38,422 nucleotides of DNA, from the NCBI GenBank assembly GCA_023231475.1, contig JALJEE010003212.1, positions 1 through 38,422 on the forward strand. Reading direction: 5' to 3'. Within the stretch, counting starts at the first letter, position 1. Each line of letters starts with the position of its first letter. This DNA is from Seison nebaliae. Taxonomy: Eukaryota > Rotifera > Pararotatoria > Seisonacea > Seisonidae. Under the pieces are notes generated by a model, which was given only the letters and a program-made list of their open reading frames with translations, was not told where the DNA came from and made no database searches. Shown here piece after piece: positions 1 to 11,194 of the stretch. A program made the position numbers and the translations under genes.

Positions 1-24
1 TTGTGTTGGTGAAATGGAAGAATC

Positions 25-441
25 TTACATAGAGGAACGAAAGAAGTTTACGAACAATTTCATTTGAATAGAATTAGCGGAATTTTGACTCTTTCTACAC
101 ATGAGAGACCAGAATTTCGCAGAATTATTATTATCCGCTAATTCAGCGAAGACCTCTGCTTCATTTCGCCTCAACAGATCTCTTACGGCATATCTAAATT
201 GTTTTCTAGCCAATTTGCTTTCAGAGAAAAATACAACATCACTTTGAACCAGATACTTACGATTTGCTTCAATCATCTTCACTTTCAAATGTCGTATTTC
301 TCGGAAATTAAGAATTTTTTCATTTTTCTGTGAATTATTTAAGGTTCTGTAGTATATACCAGAAGCCTTCAGAAACTTGGAGATCTCATCGAATGAGGCA
401 AAGCTTCTATTAGCGATGCAATTCATGGTTCTTTCCAACAA
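25..441 (-). pseudogene. LINE ORF2 linker between endonuclease and RT
   Basis: A 138-residue frame carries the segment that lies between endonuclease and reverse transcriptase in many LINE ORF2 proteins. It is basic and helical, with a run like ARKQFRYAVRDLLRR followed by NNNSAKFWSLM. The KFW motif after an Asn-rich stretch is typical of that position. It is out of frame with the endonuclease block upstream and is separated from it by about 30 nt, so ORF2 is broken here. It is not a host gene. Confidence 0.75.
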
Positions 442-474
442 ACGACTATTCCTACATATAGTAGATTTGATTTT

Positions 475-1035
475 TCACGAAACACTCACTTCACTCACTT
501 TATAAGAAATACGTAAAGAAAAATTAATAGCATAATGATCGGAAAGTAGAAACTCTTCTGAGATATAACATTCGTAAACATCTGAGAGAAGATTATTTGA
601 AACAAGAACATGATCAATCCATGAGCTACCACTACTAGTTTTAAATGAGACAGATTTGTTATCGCACCACAACAAATCGACGAAAGAACAATTGAAGTGA
701 TTGTACAATTCACTACCGCTACATACTAATAATTCAATATCCATAGGAGAAAGATTGAAATCACCACCGATAATGAACGATTTACCCAAACATTCCTTGG
801 TGATGAAATCTTTCAACCTGATTGATGTAAAGGATTTCTTCACACTGTCCCCATAAAAATTAATACATAAGACGTTGCGAATCTCGACAGAACATATACT
901 TTCACAATGAATAGGGAAATTCGACGGTGATAAACATTTTCGGACCAATATTATCATATCTGAAGAGCATCTCCCTTTACCAATCATACTACCAGGCTGT
1001 ATCGCAGGAGAGAGAAATAAATATGAGAAGAAATG
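475..1035 (-). pseudogene. LINE APE endonuclease, N-terminally truncated
   Basis: The frame shows the hallmarks of the LINE apurinic-type endonuclease: GGDFN (metal and catalytic Asp/Asn), then SWIDHVLVS, then SDHYAI (catalytic Asp-His). Upstream of Met at 987 the frame is open to 1035 and reads FLSPAIQPGSM, which resembles the TWLSPAI region of intact endonucleases. The N-terminal strand (the usual N-x-R/N-G-L and E motifs) is missing and there is no room for it before ORF1, so the domain is deleted at its start. The ORF1 stop (TAG, 991-989) is followed after one base by the ATG at 987. Confidence 0.85.
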
Positions 1036-1564
1036 TTAAAATTAGAAACTGGAAATGAGACCAACCAAGTCTCTTATAAAAAGGTAATCTCATCAACGGT
1101 AATGATGATGGTTCATCTAATTTATCATGAATTGTTGTAAACAATTTCGTCAATTTCTCTGTTTCGGCAATATTTGATGATAAGTTATTGTAGATTTTTT
1201 TTACTTCATCGCTTATCTCAACCAATTTATTCGACAGAGCCACCATGTCCTTTCTGTAATCAACATTCTCAGAAAGTAGATGGTTAATTTTTAGTTCAAT
1301 AGACACCAGTTCTGTTTTTTTGATCAAGCAGCTTCCATCGAGACCTGGACCATAGCAAGTTCTTTTATTCGTGGTAGGTGTACACGTATCCTTATTCTTT
1401 TGGTTTTTAGGTCTACCTCTTCCTTTCCTGCCATCATTTGTATCAGGAATCTCTTTATCAGGGACAATTAACTTATCCGGTACCACCTGATCCATATCTT
1501 GATCATCATCAACCACTTGGACGCGGCGATCGTCACCTTTATGATTATTCGGAATGTCAAAAAT
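989..1564 (-). pseudogene. LINE ORF1-like protein with AT-hook and coiled coil
   Basis: A frame open from 1564 to the stop at 989 encodes an acidic N-terminus and then GRKGRGRPKNQKNK, a classic AT-hook core (RGRP) in basic context. A predicted heptad-rich helix follows (roughly LVSIELKINHLLSENVDYR to DEVKKIYNNLS). This is the DNA-binding plus coiled-coil plan of many LINE ORF1 proteins. The last 30 residues are hydrophobic and probably reflect a frame change into endonuclease-coding sequence. There is no in-frame ATG near the 5' end; the first codon that could serve is GTG at 1516. No similarity to the FP-type ORF1 at 1858-2760 is obvious. Confidence 0.6.
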
Positions 1565-1857
1565 TCAAACTTTATAAATTTTTAGTGAATTTTAATAGAA
1601 TCAGAGAGCTTTAATCAAAATTGGTTGAGAATTTTATCTTCTTTTCTTTTCACCATACTAATTTATTTATTTGTCAAGATCTCTCACAAAATGTTCTTTT
1701 TTTCCTTCTTCGTTTAGTTATATCATATATTTTTATTCATTCTTTTTTTTTTTAATAAATTGGAAAATATAAATTCCTCTCTCTGTACGAACAAATGTCG
1801 TACTAAAGTACATGTACCAATACCAACTCTTCCATCATCTCACAAGCACCCGTTGTA

Positions 1858-2760
1858 GTGACTCCACTACTTCCGCGCGACTCACCGCAGCTCTTGAAAG
1901 TTGACCGGCTGATCAACTCCGAGAGTTTTCAGGAATTAATTGAAAATTCCCTTTCAGCAACTGAAAAAAAAAGAAAGTGCGACGACACAAATGTTACATT
2001 CGTCAATAATCGAACTCCCACCAATACGAACAATTTCCCACGATCGAGTTTCGAAAGTTCTAATATATGGAAAGAACTTTCGGAAATCAAAATATTGCTT
2101 CGTTCGTTCTTAAATAGGAACGTAATACCTACGACGAAGCATGAAATCGGGTGTCAAACCGATGATATCGAATTAGCGAAATTACTGCTTCACTCTTCAT
2201 CAAAGTTACTTCAAACGACGGAAATGAATGATGTCCCGGTATCTCGGTATCAGCCCTCCAAGAAGACTTCCGAGACGCGCACGAAGTTAGCGATTCGCAC
2301 GGAGTCTCCATCTTCACGGTCAATAAAAAATCTTCACTCAACAATCAACGAAATTCCTCCCAATCCATTTCTCAACAGCGAAAACCGAAACACAAGGCAA
2401 ATAGGACTGAATAGTTGCTACTGGCACTCGCTCTGGCTGTTTGTACTTGGAGCTCCTCCTCAGAAAATGAAAGGATCCTCCGTTCAGTGCTGGTCACGAA
2501 TTTCGATTCTCGGACAACGTCAACGGACGTCGCTTCATACCTCCATCAAACGAATCTAAATTTCGTCAAATTGTGGCGTATGAGAAGCAGAAAGAATGAT
2601 GAATCCCCGAACAAACCCCGTTCGTTCATTATTCGTTGTTCCGTCGATAATTATCGACTCGGAGATTATAATCTGCAACGATTTCTTAATACGGAGCTTT
2701 GGCCCGAACGAATTCACACCCGTCCTTTTTTTTCTTCCTCAACCATCGATTTCTTAAAAG
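1858..2760 (+). pseudogene. Second LINE ORF1 relic with FP-type domain
   Basis: Two overlapping plus-strand frames make up one degenerate ORF1. The first (1858 to about 2420) is Ser/Asn-rich with IWKELSEIKILLRSFL, a short helix. The second (about 2465 to 2760) has a fold like the FP domain of LINE ORF1 proteins: SVLVTNFDSRTTSTDVASYL, then a Lys/Arg-rich strand, then ELWPERIHTRPF, which matches the family's LWPEGI-V-RF signature. No ATG opens the first frame after the stop near 1806. The two frames could be a single one-break relic. No endonuclease or RT follows, so only this fragment remains. An unusual host protein is the alternative, but the WPE motif argues for LINE. Confidence 0.65.
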
Positions 2761-3011
2761 AGAGATGTATTGAGTGCGTCTCAAACTCTGCAGATGTTTT
2801 GATGACGACCCACACTCCCTCTCTTCTTCTTCCATTTCTCTCCAAGCTCCTCCATCTTCATCGTCATCTTTATGACATAACCATCCCTCCGTTTTACCTT
2901 CTTCTCTATCTTCATATTCACCTATATTACTCCCAACTTCCGAAGCGAAGAAACTGTCACTTGTTTCGTTCAATTCGCATTAATAATGTTCGCATATTAA
3001 TTAATTAATGT

Positions 3012-3017
3012 TTTATT
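3012..3017 (-). terminator. Poly(A) signal of CFAP161
   Basis: AATAAA on the minus strand, about 71 nt past the CFAP161 stop codon. Confidence 0.5.
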
Positions 3018-3087
3018 TGAACAATTAAGTCGAAAGTTCATTTTTAAATTCCAACTGACTGAATGTAACTGAATCTAGTTTTGAAAG

Positions 3088-4585
3088 TTAATGATGGTTT
3101 AATTGAGTTGTTTCATTGCCATCGAGAACTGTCGGCATCAAAGGTTGACTCATAACAAAAGGAACGTTTACGGTTGAATAAGCATTAGAATCAACAAACT
3201 CAGGTGATACTTCGTATTTATCGGCATTGTTTGGACACTTGGTAATATTATGATCTTTATAATAATTATAAGGTGCCGTTCTTTTGTATTCCCAATGATT
3301 TGTAAATAAATTTGATTGTTTTTCTTCGGGGATTTCTGTTTTCCTTCCGTCGCCGTCCATAATAGGTTTCGAAGAATTCGTCATTACTAATTGATCGATT
3401 GATTGCATGTTAGGTAACATGGAAAATGACTTATCTGATTGTATTGTCTGCCATGGATTTACCATATTCACATTATAATCTCGATAATATCCTTTTACAT
3501 TTTGTGCATTATTCTCCATTTCCATCATTCGCTCACTGTGAATTTCATTAGGGAAAGTAGTTTTGTTCCCAATAATTTGCCATCGGTTTTGAACATCAAC
3601 AACTCGGTGTGTATTTAAATAATTATGACACAATAATTCGGATTCTGTTCCAAAAAGAGAACTAGTAAAAAGATGAATGATATTTATGGTAATGAATTCG
3701 AACTTCTTGCACTGTTTTCCCGTATTCCCTAAAAATTTTCCTGTTTTCACATGTTTTATCACTAATGGAATTTCTGTCTTTTAAACAGTAAATATAAAAT
3801 ATTAATAAAATTTGACAAAAAAGATGAAAACATTTATCTCCTTACCATCAGCACAAAGTCGTTCATTAGGATTTAACGGTTCCACCATCCACAAACAGTC
3901 GTCGTCTTTTTCGTTGGAAAATATTACCGGTTGTAATCCTGACTTAGCTGATACGAATGTGTTTGAAATACATTGTGATTTTAAGAGCAACTAAAAAAGT
4001 TTTTAATACATTAACGTTAACGGCTTAAAACCTCCTCATCCAAACAACTGACAATGTGAAACTTTGTATAATAAGTAAGCGGACTTTCATCTGGTAATCG
4101 GTCACTGAAAAATATATGATTCCAATAACATTGTCAGTTTAATTTAATTAAACCATCTTATTTTCACCGCCGATCGTGAAATACCCATTGAATTCTCAAC
4201 AGAGGCACCTGTTGCGAAAAAACCGAAATCTTTAAACTTCAAATCATTTGCTACGCTTAATACTCGACGTTTTACATAATCTCCATTTTCTGTCTTTCCA
4301 CCCACATTCAATAACTGAACAATGGAACAATTCTTCAAATTTCCATTTCTTAATATTGTTAAGGGAATCTAAACGAGAGATATCGTTTATAATCAAACTT
4401 CTATTAACGGGAATATTAACAGATTGTTTTGAGAGTGTCAGAAACTTTTCTTTTTGACTCGTTGTAGAATTACTTGATAATTTGTTGTTAATCAATTTAT
4501 CTAAATCTTCCTTATTTTTCATCGATTCTTCATACCAATTTCCCAGAAGAACATTGGAATTATAAACGTTGTTCGTTGGATTCAT
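3088..4585 (-). CDS. CFAP161: Cilia- and flagella-associated protein 161
   Basis: Axonemal microtubule inner protein. The N-terminus (NVYNSNVLLGNWYEESM) matches NVYGPGVRMGNWNED of the vertebrate protein, and ELLCHNYLNTHRVVDVQNRW matches its VVAHTYLDSHRVEKPRNHW block. Exons on the minus strand: 4585-4409, 4332-4154, 4104-4032, 3990-3832, 3777-3704 and 3661-3088. The phases close exactly and give about 411 aa. The first donor could instead lie after 4421, giving 407 aa. All five introns (41-76 nt) start GTT. Compared with the roughly 300-aa human protein there is a tail of about 120 residues after the conserved core, rich in Asn, Met and Pro and not recognised. The gene is head-to-tail with the SLC26 gene upstream (stop at 5000). 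Its presence argues for motile cilia in this organism. Confidence 0.85.
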
Positions 4586-4999
4586 TTGTATTTATTTCTA
4601 TGATGATAAGTTGTCAAGGTAAATCAAGTTTAAGTTCTCAAAATTTTAAATCAAGATATTATTAACATTTCAAGAAAATTAAACTGTAAGTTTTTTTCTT
4701 TTTGTTATTATAAGATTATGGTTGCCATGACAACAATTATAATTTTGTTTAGTTACATTCTCTCGATAATAAATTACCTAGTCAGAATTCAATTCATACA
4801 TCACTTTATCGAATTTTAGTTGTATAATTACTTGAAGATATAGAAAATAATAAGGAAATATGAAAATCTTTAATAATACTTTTTCTAATGTCCAATAATA
4901 AAATGTATTTAATAGAGTGAGCATGCTTGTAAAATCGACTATGTAAATGAATAAAAAACAATAATGAAAATTCCTTTGAGGAAGTCTATCAATCAGTAT
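4586..4999. other. Intergenic, SLC26 3' end to CFAP161 start
   Basis: 414 nt of AT-rich sequence between two minus-strand genes. It should hold the CFAP161 promoter. No ORF, repeat or RNA gene is seen. Confidence 0.6.
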
Positions 5000-7511
5000 T
5001 TATTTAGATAATATAGAAATTGATTCTATATTTACTTTCTGCGAATCTTCTTCTTTTGGCAACTTTAACGTCCGCACATTCTTCAAAGCAAATGAGACGG
5101 CGTCGTTAACTCCTAAAAATATGAGCTTAGTCCCACCATGTTCCATGTCGGTCACACCACATTTCGCTAATTTATCATATACCGTATCTGATAAAACGAT
5201 AAGATTAAAAAGATTTTGTTTTCGAACCATTGAACTAACCTTGTACTCCAGCTATCCATGTGAATATACCAATTTTGGAGTATTCTTCCACTATTTGTTT
5301 TACCACTTTTATTCCCATTGTATCAATATAGTTGATAGATGAGAAATCGAGAATAAGATGATAAATGTCAGAATTGTGGATTACATGTGCCTGTGGGTTG
5401 AGAATACATTGATCTTTCTCACTCATTTGTTTAAACCGACCCGACGTAAATGGATAGACCTCTTCTTTGTCATTCTCCTCTTTTACCACAGGATTTTTTG
5501 GTGCTTTTTCCAAGATCTCATTTGGATCCAGTTCCATTACACGATAAATTGCTAAGCGAAAACGATCGGCATTTGTGAAATATAAGGAATCTTCAAAACG
5601 GATAATTTTAATATTTGGTATTTCCTTTGCCTGAATAAATTATTAGTAAAAAATAAAAATGAATGACAATCATTTAACTGTATTATATCGATAAATGCTT
5701 TTATATATTCCAGATTGTCCAATCTGACCAATAATTGAGATTTTTGTTCTTTGTGATTTGAATACGACAGCCACAAACGATACGCCCATTCCCACAAAAA
5801 TTCCCATGTATGGTTCCAGAACTAACGTTGCTAACCATGACGAAAACCAAACGCTCTGTATTAAATTTAAAAATGAAATTTAAAGGAAAAATTTAGATAC
5901 TACGAACCGACTCGACATAACCTATCCGGAAATAATGGACGAATTGACGATGCTTCAAAAATAAACTTTTCAAACTAATAACTATAATCGCTGCCAAACA
6001 CGACTAAATGGAAAGATATATTAAACTTAACAAAAAAAGAAAGTAAAACGAATGGTAAATATTTGAAGAGATGTCCCACGAACAATATGACGAAAGTTAA
6101 ACAAACTGCTGAAACCACATTTGCCATCTATAAATCATCGAAATGTTAGAAATAAATTCAAATTAGAATTAACAATAGTATGAATACCACAATTATCCAT
6201 AATGATCGTTCGAGAAATACTCCCTCCCATTGGCACACAAGAGAAGAAAGAACCGAAAATATTTGAGGCACCAGTCGCCACCAATTCTTGATTACCATTC
6301 ACTGGATAGTTGTGTTTTTTCGCAAAGGCAACACAGACAGAGTAGGAAATAGCGTAACTGATAATTCCAACGATTATTGCATCGTTAAAGTAGAAACTGG
6401 TATATTCGAAATCAGGTATAATCGGATCAGGAATACCTTTCGGTATTTTGGATAATGTCTCAATTCCATAAGTATCTTGTCCATCAATGAAGTACATGGT
6501 GAAAGCAGAAATTACGACTAATATGATTTCGATTGGTATTGGTATTGGTAGTCGATCAGAGAATTCTCGATTGATAATTTCTTTGACGACGAATAAGAAA
6601 AATAAACTGATAACTGAACAAATGATTGTCGATGTATTCGCTTGATAAAGATGTGTGCAAATGTAATAGAACTTTTTACCGATTCGAAATTTACCCGACA
6701 TTCTTGGTACATTTGTCAACCCAAGAAGATTGTCGAATTGTGAAACGGTGACGAAGATACCAGCACCTGCTAAAAATCCACTAACTAATGGATCGGAAAG
6801 ATAAACAGAGAGAAATCCCAATCTAAATATTCCCATAATCAATTGGATGACTCCCGTCAAAAAAGTGATTCCACAACAGATCTTTATTCGAGTTGCTGGG
6901 GTATCTTCCAAATGTTGTTCGATCATCAATCGTTGAACCGCTTCACCAGAAAACGTAGAAACAATGGCGAATGATCCTTGAGAGAGATGACGAGATGTCC
7001 CAAAAATTGTATAAATGAGCACCGGAAATACGGACGTATATAGACCAGTAACTGGTGGTGTAGTCGCTAGAATTGCATAAGCCATTCCTTGTGGAATTTG
7101 TATGATAGCATTCGTCAATCCTCCCATAATATCACCCATAAGATAATGTTTTTTATATGAGGAAATGACGCCGAGAATTGGTAAATATCTCAAAATGAAA
7201 TTGGTACAACATCCTTTCGATGGTCGTACATAATTCTTGAGATAATAATGAAATTGGTGTAGTCTTTCTTGATTCTTATTCGCTGAATAGCCTTCAACTA
7301 AAAGGAATTGGTTTGTCGGTCTAGCTTGATAATGATCGGAGTTACATGCATGAGCTTCATTAAATGCAGCCTGATTATAATAAGGACGATGGATATCGAT
7401 CACACCGCTATCCGACGTGAGACTTCCTGTTTGTCGTCGACCATTAGTTCGATCTGAAATCACCGTTTTAGTACTGTACTCTTCGTTGACAAGTAAATTG
7501 TCCCGAATCAT
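5000..7511 (-). CDS. SLC26-family anion exchanger / sulfate transporter
   Basis: Plasma-membrane anion transporter. Exons on the minus strand: 7511-6174, 6127-6050, 6003-5908, 5855-5679, 5630-5240 and 5187-5000. The phases close and give 755 aa, normal for the family. Start: ATG at 7511, the first in frame after a stop. Residues 1-100 are a cytosolic tail. The SLC26 signature follows in QIPQGMAYAILATTPPVTGL, with GTSRHLSQGSFAI next and the conserved GSFFSCVPMGGSISRT near residue 430. About 12-14 hydrophobic segments precede a C-terminal STAS domain (DIYHLILDFSSINYIDTMGI) that carries a charged inserted loop. Introns are 46-52 nt and all start GTT. The vertebrate subfamily (A1-A11) cannot be assigned by eye. 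The last exon's stop overlaps an AATAAA. Confidence 0.93.
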
Positions 7512-8379
7512 AATTGTCAATTTCCGGTAAACGATTTGAAATTAGATGTTGAAATTTTTTTTGAAATCTCATCAGCAACTTTCCATTATAAGTTTCATAA
7601 TAATATCATTTCCATTATTAAAATGAGAGAAATGATTAATAATAAAAATTATCTGGAATGGAGAAAGAGAAAGATAAGATAAATTGTTTATCAGGAAATT
7701 TCTTTGGCAAATTTCCGTAGAAAACGAAAGTGAAACGAAATCATCATTAATTCCGATCAATTTTATTTTACTGGATAATTAAATTATGTTTGCTTAAGAT
7801 TCTATTTGAAGTGTATTTTTTTTCTTTTTTCTATAAATCATCGTACAAATGGTGCAATAGTTGAGAAATTATTAACTTTGTATGAAAAACGTATAATAAT
7901 TATCGTTCAAATGAAACAATTGGAATTAATTAAATTTCTCCTTTTTTTTAATTAGAATTCGTTATAGTCATTTTTTCGTCGTTATTCGTTCATTTATCTT
8001 TCCATAAATATTATTGTATGATAATTTATTCAGACATGAAAGGAAATGTCAAAATAAAATAAAAGGATCAAAGAACAACAACAATAATAATAATAATAAT
8101 GATAATAATCATTGGAAGAATAATTGAATTTTGATGTGTTTTATATTTAAATTCAGAATTGTTGTACTTGTAGAAATAATTCATCTATCAATATATATGT
8201 GTGCATCATAACAGACCATATGTCAACTAATTAAATTCTATTAAAAAAATTATTTTTTCTTTATTGTTCCGGGATAATATTGAATCAAATTAAATAAGGA
8301 TATATCTTCTTTGTAGGATCAGGAATGATATAATCATGATATTAAAAGTCATCTTCAGGGTCTTTTAATTATAGCAGTG
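7512..8379. other. Intergenic upstream of SLC26, with AAC/AAT microsatellite
   Basis: AT-rich noncoding sequence with poly-T and poly-A runs. A simple repeat, (AAC)n then (AAT)n, lies at 8074-8110. No convincing exon is seen. It probably contains the SLC26 promoter. Confidence 0.5.
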
Positions 8380-8690
8380 GACGAGTCTAGGGTATTTGGT
8401 AGATTGACCATTTTCTAGACGGGACTATTTGGTAGACCGACCGTTTGGTAAACGGTCATTTGGTAAACCGATCTATCGGTAGATTGACCATTTGGTAGAC
8501 TCCGTATACAAAATACAGTTATATATATGTTTTTGATATTTTCTTTTTCGACATCAAAATTACACCAAATTTTTGGATTATTACCATTATAAATAAGATT
8601 AGAATTAAATTTTAATTTCAATTCATGGTAGACGGTCGGTCATCAAATAGTCCCGTCTACCAAATGTCTTTTCCCGGCATTGGACAGAAG
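8380..8690. repeat. MITE-like element with tandem 15-17-mers and an inverted copy
   Basis: From 8393 to 8504 a degenerate unit, consensus about ATTTGGTAGACCGACC, occurs seven times in a row (with variants such as GTTTGGTAAACGGTC and TATCGGTAGATTGACC). After a 120-nt AT-rich spacer, 8624-8666 carries the same units in inverted orientation; its reverse complement CATTTGGTAGACGGGACTAT matches the stretch at about 8409-8430. The block is much richer in G+C than its surroundings. The outer ends (GTGGACGAGTCTAGGG and CCCGGCATTGGACA) are weakly inverted to each other. This fits a short non-autonomous DNA element able to form a hairpin. No transposase is present. Confidence 0.65.
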
Positions 8691-9264
8691 ATGTCTCGTG
8701 TTTGAGTTCTTTTACCAATCAGTCATGTGTAGAAGAGTATGATTATGTGAAAGTGCGATGCTGTATCTTATTAAGAGTTAGACGGAAGAAGAATATGATA
8801 ATAATAATATTAATTGAAGACGATGTATGTCACGTAGAAGGGAAAGCAATTTTTTGACTTCAGTTTACCTGATAATAACATTGAAAGACTTTCATCCTCA
8901 TAAAATATATTGTATGTGTATTGATGATTCGATGAAGATAAAAGAAGTAAAGCGATAAAAAGAAAGGTTACATGTCGTAAATACTGTAATATTTCCCAGT
9001 TACTATAACAACGATCGGAATTCATATGATTTACTGCATATCATCAAATTATCATTCATCCACTTCATCCACCTACAAAATAAGAAACATGAGATATTAG
9101 ACGAACATATTGAGATATACATTATACAACATCAATCAACCAAAAATATGCATCATTCAGATGATATGTTATATGCATCTGAGAAATATCCGAAACAACT
9201 TTATTGGTTTAAAGTTAGAATAGTTCACACTCTGAGAATTTAAGTGTAAATTTAAATTGTTCAG
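8691..9264. other. Intergenic upstream of RGS gene
   Basis: No supported gene. A 71-codon minus-strand frame (8810-9025) has a hydrophobic run but no partner exons or homology. The base run just before the RGS start, TTGTTCAG, resembles a splice acceptor, so a 5' noncoding exon or leader addition is possible. Confidence 0.45.
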
Positions 9265-11194
9265 ATGAATAAACTTGTCAACTTAATGAAGGATAAACAT
9301 ATTGGTGTTAAATTGAGAGATAAGAAAGGTTTATTTTCGTCCTCTCAGAACATCTTTACCGGACAGACGTTAATTGAATGGCTAAAAAATAATTTGGAAA
9401 TTCCTGAAACTGGTTCGTTCTATTTTCGAATTTCGCATATTTTAACAAATGTCGATTGTGAAATGTTTAGAGGCGCAGCATGTTGCCATACTCTTATTCC
9501 AACATGGTTATTTATATCCGACATCGTCTCTTATCAATAACCATTCGACGGTGAAAGTCAACAGTGAAGAATATCGTTTTCAAGATCCGTTTTACTGGAT
9601 AACGGTTAATTGGCAGACGAACGACATCCAGTATGGTTCGTCCATTTCATTTAATATCCGTAACTTTAAAAATGCGAATTAGCAATATATTTATTACAAT
9701 GTGCATTTGGACATCTGTTTGGTATGACATTTGATCATAATGAAGAGGTTGGGAGATTCATAATTTTTTAACAAAATTACTGTTACTTAAAGAAAACATT
9801 AGATAATTTGCGATCAAGGTTAAGCAATCATTGGGATATGATAGAGATGCAATCGCAAGCTAGTTTGAATAAATTATCAGCAATGAAGAAATCTGAAAGA
9901 CGAATGATTATACAACAACAGAAATATTTCTGGTCAATAATGAAAGTCATATTTGACTACTTGGAATTAAACTACTTCCTCTTTTTAGGCTACAACGACG
10001 CCGAATGTTCTCGAAAACGATATGAAAGGTTCGTTCAAAATGGAGCATAAAATTTCTCCCGAAAAATATTTGTTATGGGAAGTTAGACAAATGTTAAAGT
10101 AACTTTTTCACATTATCTAACCAACAATTTCGTCGACTACTAATTATTAGATAGATCACTGTAAAAGAAAATTTAAGAAAGTGAAAACTCCGTTATCGAA
10201 ATTCTGTGAAAAGTTTCCCTTTAGTAATTATAGTATTTATTTATTTGGTCAAGTTTATGTGCGACATCGGAAATTTTGAATGAACACGACTCTTTCATAA
10301 CTCCGTGTGAACCATGTAATCCTTGGGTTGAGAAAAACAACCGGAAGTTCTGGGAATTAAATGCACGAATGTTAATAATTATAAAATTTAGTTCGGGTAG
10401 ATTTAAAGATATTAATAGTCCTGAACAACCGACGAGAAAACGAGTAGAATTGTGGCAAAGCAATTTTATTTATTTATTGAAAGATCCTTTGGGCGTCAAA
10501 GAGTTCCATAGTTTCTTAACGAAAGAATTTTCAACAGAAAATCTCAACTTCTGGCTAATAGTCCAGGATTATCGTCATTCATCTGCTAAAAAATGGAAAG
10601 AAAAATTACATGTGATTTACAAGTTTATAATAATTTAAATTTAAATAATATAACTGTTAATTATTAGGAATTATTTAGAACGAGGTAGTCCTACTGAAAT
10701 CAATGTGGATGTGGCATCTTTAAGAAAGGTGGCAGCTCAATTGGACAACCCTCAATGGTATTATTTTTTGAACTTGTTCCATTATTCTTTTCTAAAGGTA
10801 TTCATTAGAAGCAGTGGAGAATCACATATATAACTTAATGAAAAAGGACTCATATCAACGCTTTATTAAATCCGATCATTATAAAGAATTATTATCCAAA
10901 TCTTACGTCCATATTACGATGATAAAGAAAAGAAAGTTTATTTCCTTTTAATTTCAATGATTTATTCAATATTAATCAAAAAGCATTTTGCAATTCTCTC
11001 AATTTACTGATGACGAAGATGAAGACGATATGGATAGTGATATTGAATTGGAAGAAATTGGTCAGAAAAGAAGTTCCAAGGCTGAAAGAAAATCCGAAAG
11101 GTTATCAGAACATGTTCTTAATTTACCACGATTGAGACATTCATCCCATAACGCCAGTTTCAGTGACAACTTTCAGAAACAGAAATCTACTTAG
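9265..11194 (+). CDS. RGS7: R7-family regulator of G-protein signalling (DEP-GGL-RGS)
   Basis: GTPase-activating protein for Gi/o alpha, normally paired with G-beta-5 through its GGL domain; neuronal in animals. Exons: 9265-9412, 9471-9635, 9683-9747, 9793-9945, 9989-10081, 10151-10212, 10254-10370, 10419-10622, 10668-10757, 10798-10935 and 10984-11194. All ten junctions keep frame and give 481 aa (human RGS7 about 495). The DEP domain spans residues 1-95 (FTGQTLIEWLKNNLEI, HGYLYP, YRFQDPFYW). A helical linker follows, then GGL at about 200-260 ending in PCEPCNPW. RGS covers about 275-400 (RVELWQSNF, FLTKEFSTENLNFWL, NHIYNLMKKDSYQRF). An acidic then basic tail follows. Introns are 40-69 nt; eight start GTT, one GTC and one GTA. 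Symbol by best likeness; RGS6/9/11 or egl-10/eat-16 are equally possible orthologues. Confidence 0.92.

Larger units (their letters stand above)
1..1564 (-). mobile_element. Non-LTR retrotransposon (LINE), 5' part, decayed
   Basis: Three reading blocks on the minus strand follow LINE order. First is an ORF1-like protein with an AT-hook and coiled coil (989-1564). Then come an APE-type endonuclease (475-1035) and the basic linker that precedes reverse transcriptase (25-441). The element continues past position 1, so reverse transcriptase and the 3' tail are not in view. It looks inactive: the endonuclease lacks its N-terminal third, and the linker lies in another frame behind a stop. I cannot define the 5' end exactly; the frame of ORF1 opens at 1564 with no clear ATG. 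The clade was not determined. Confidence 0.85.

Noticed and set aside
2422-2471. A GTT...CAG stretch of 50 nt that would join the two frames of the plus-strand LINE ORF1 in frame
   Set aside because: It is far richer in G+C than the real introns here and looks like coding sequence. A simple frame break in a decayed LINE is likelier, and the WPE motif marks it as LINE rather than a spliced host gene.
8810-9025. 71-codon minus-strand frame with a hydrophobic run
   Set aside because: No supporting exon, no cleavage-type signal and AT-driven hydrophobic codons. Probably chance.
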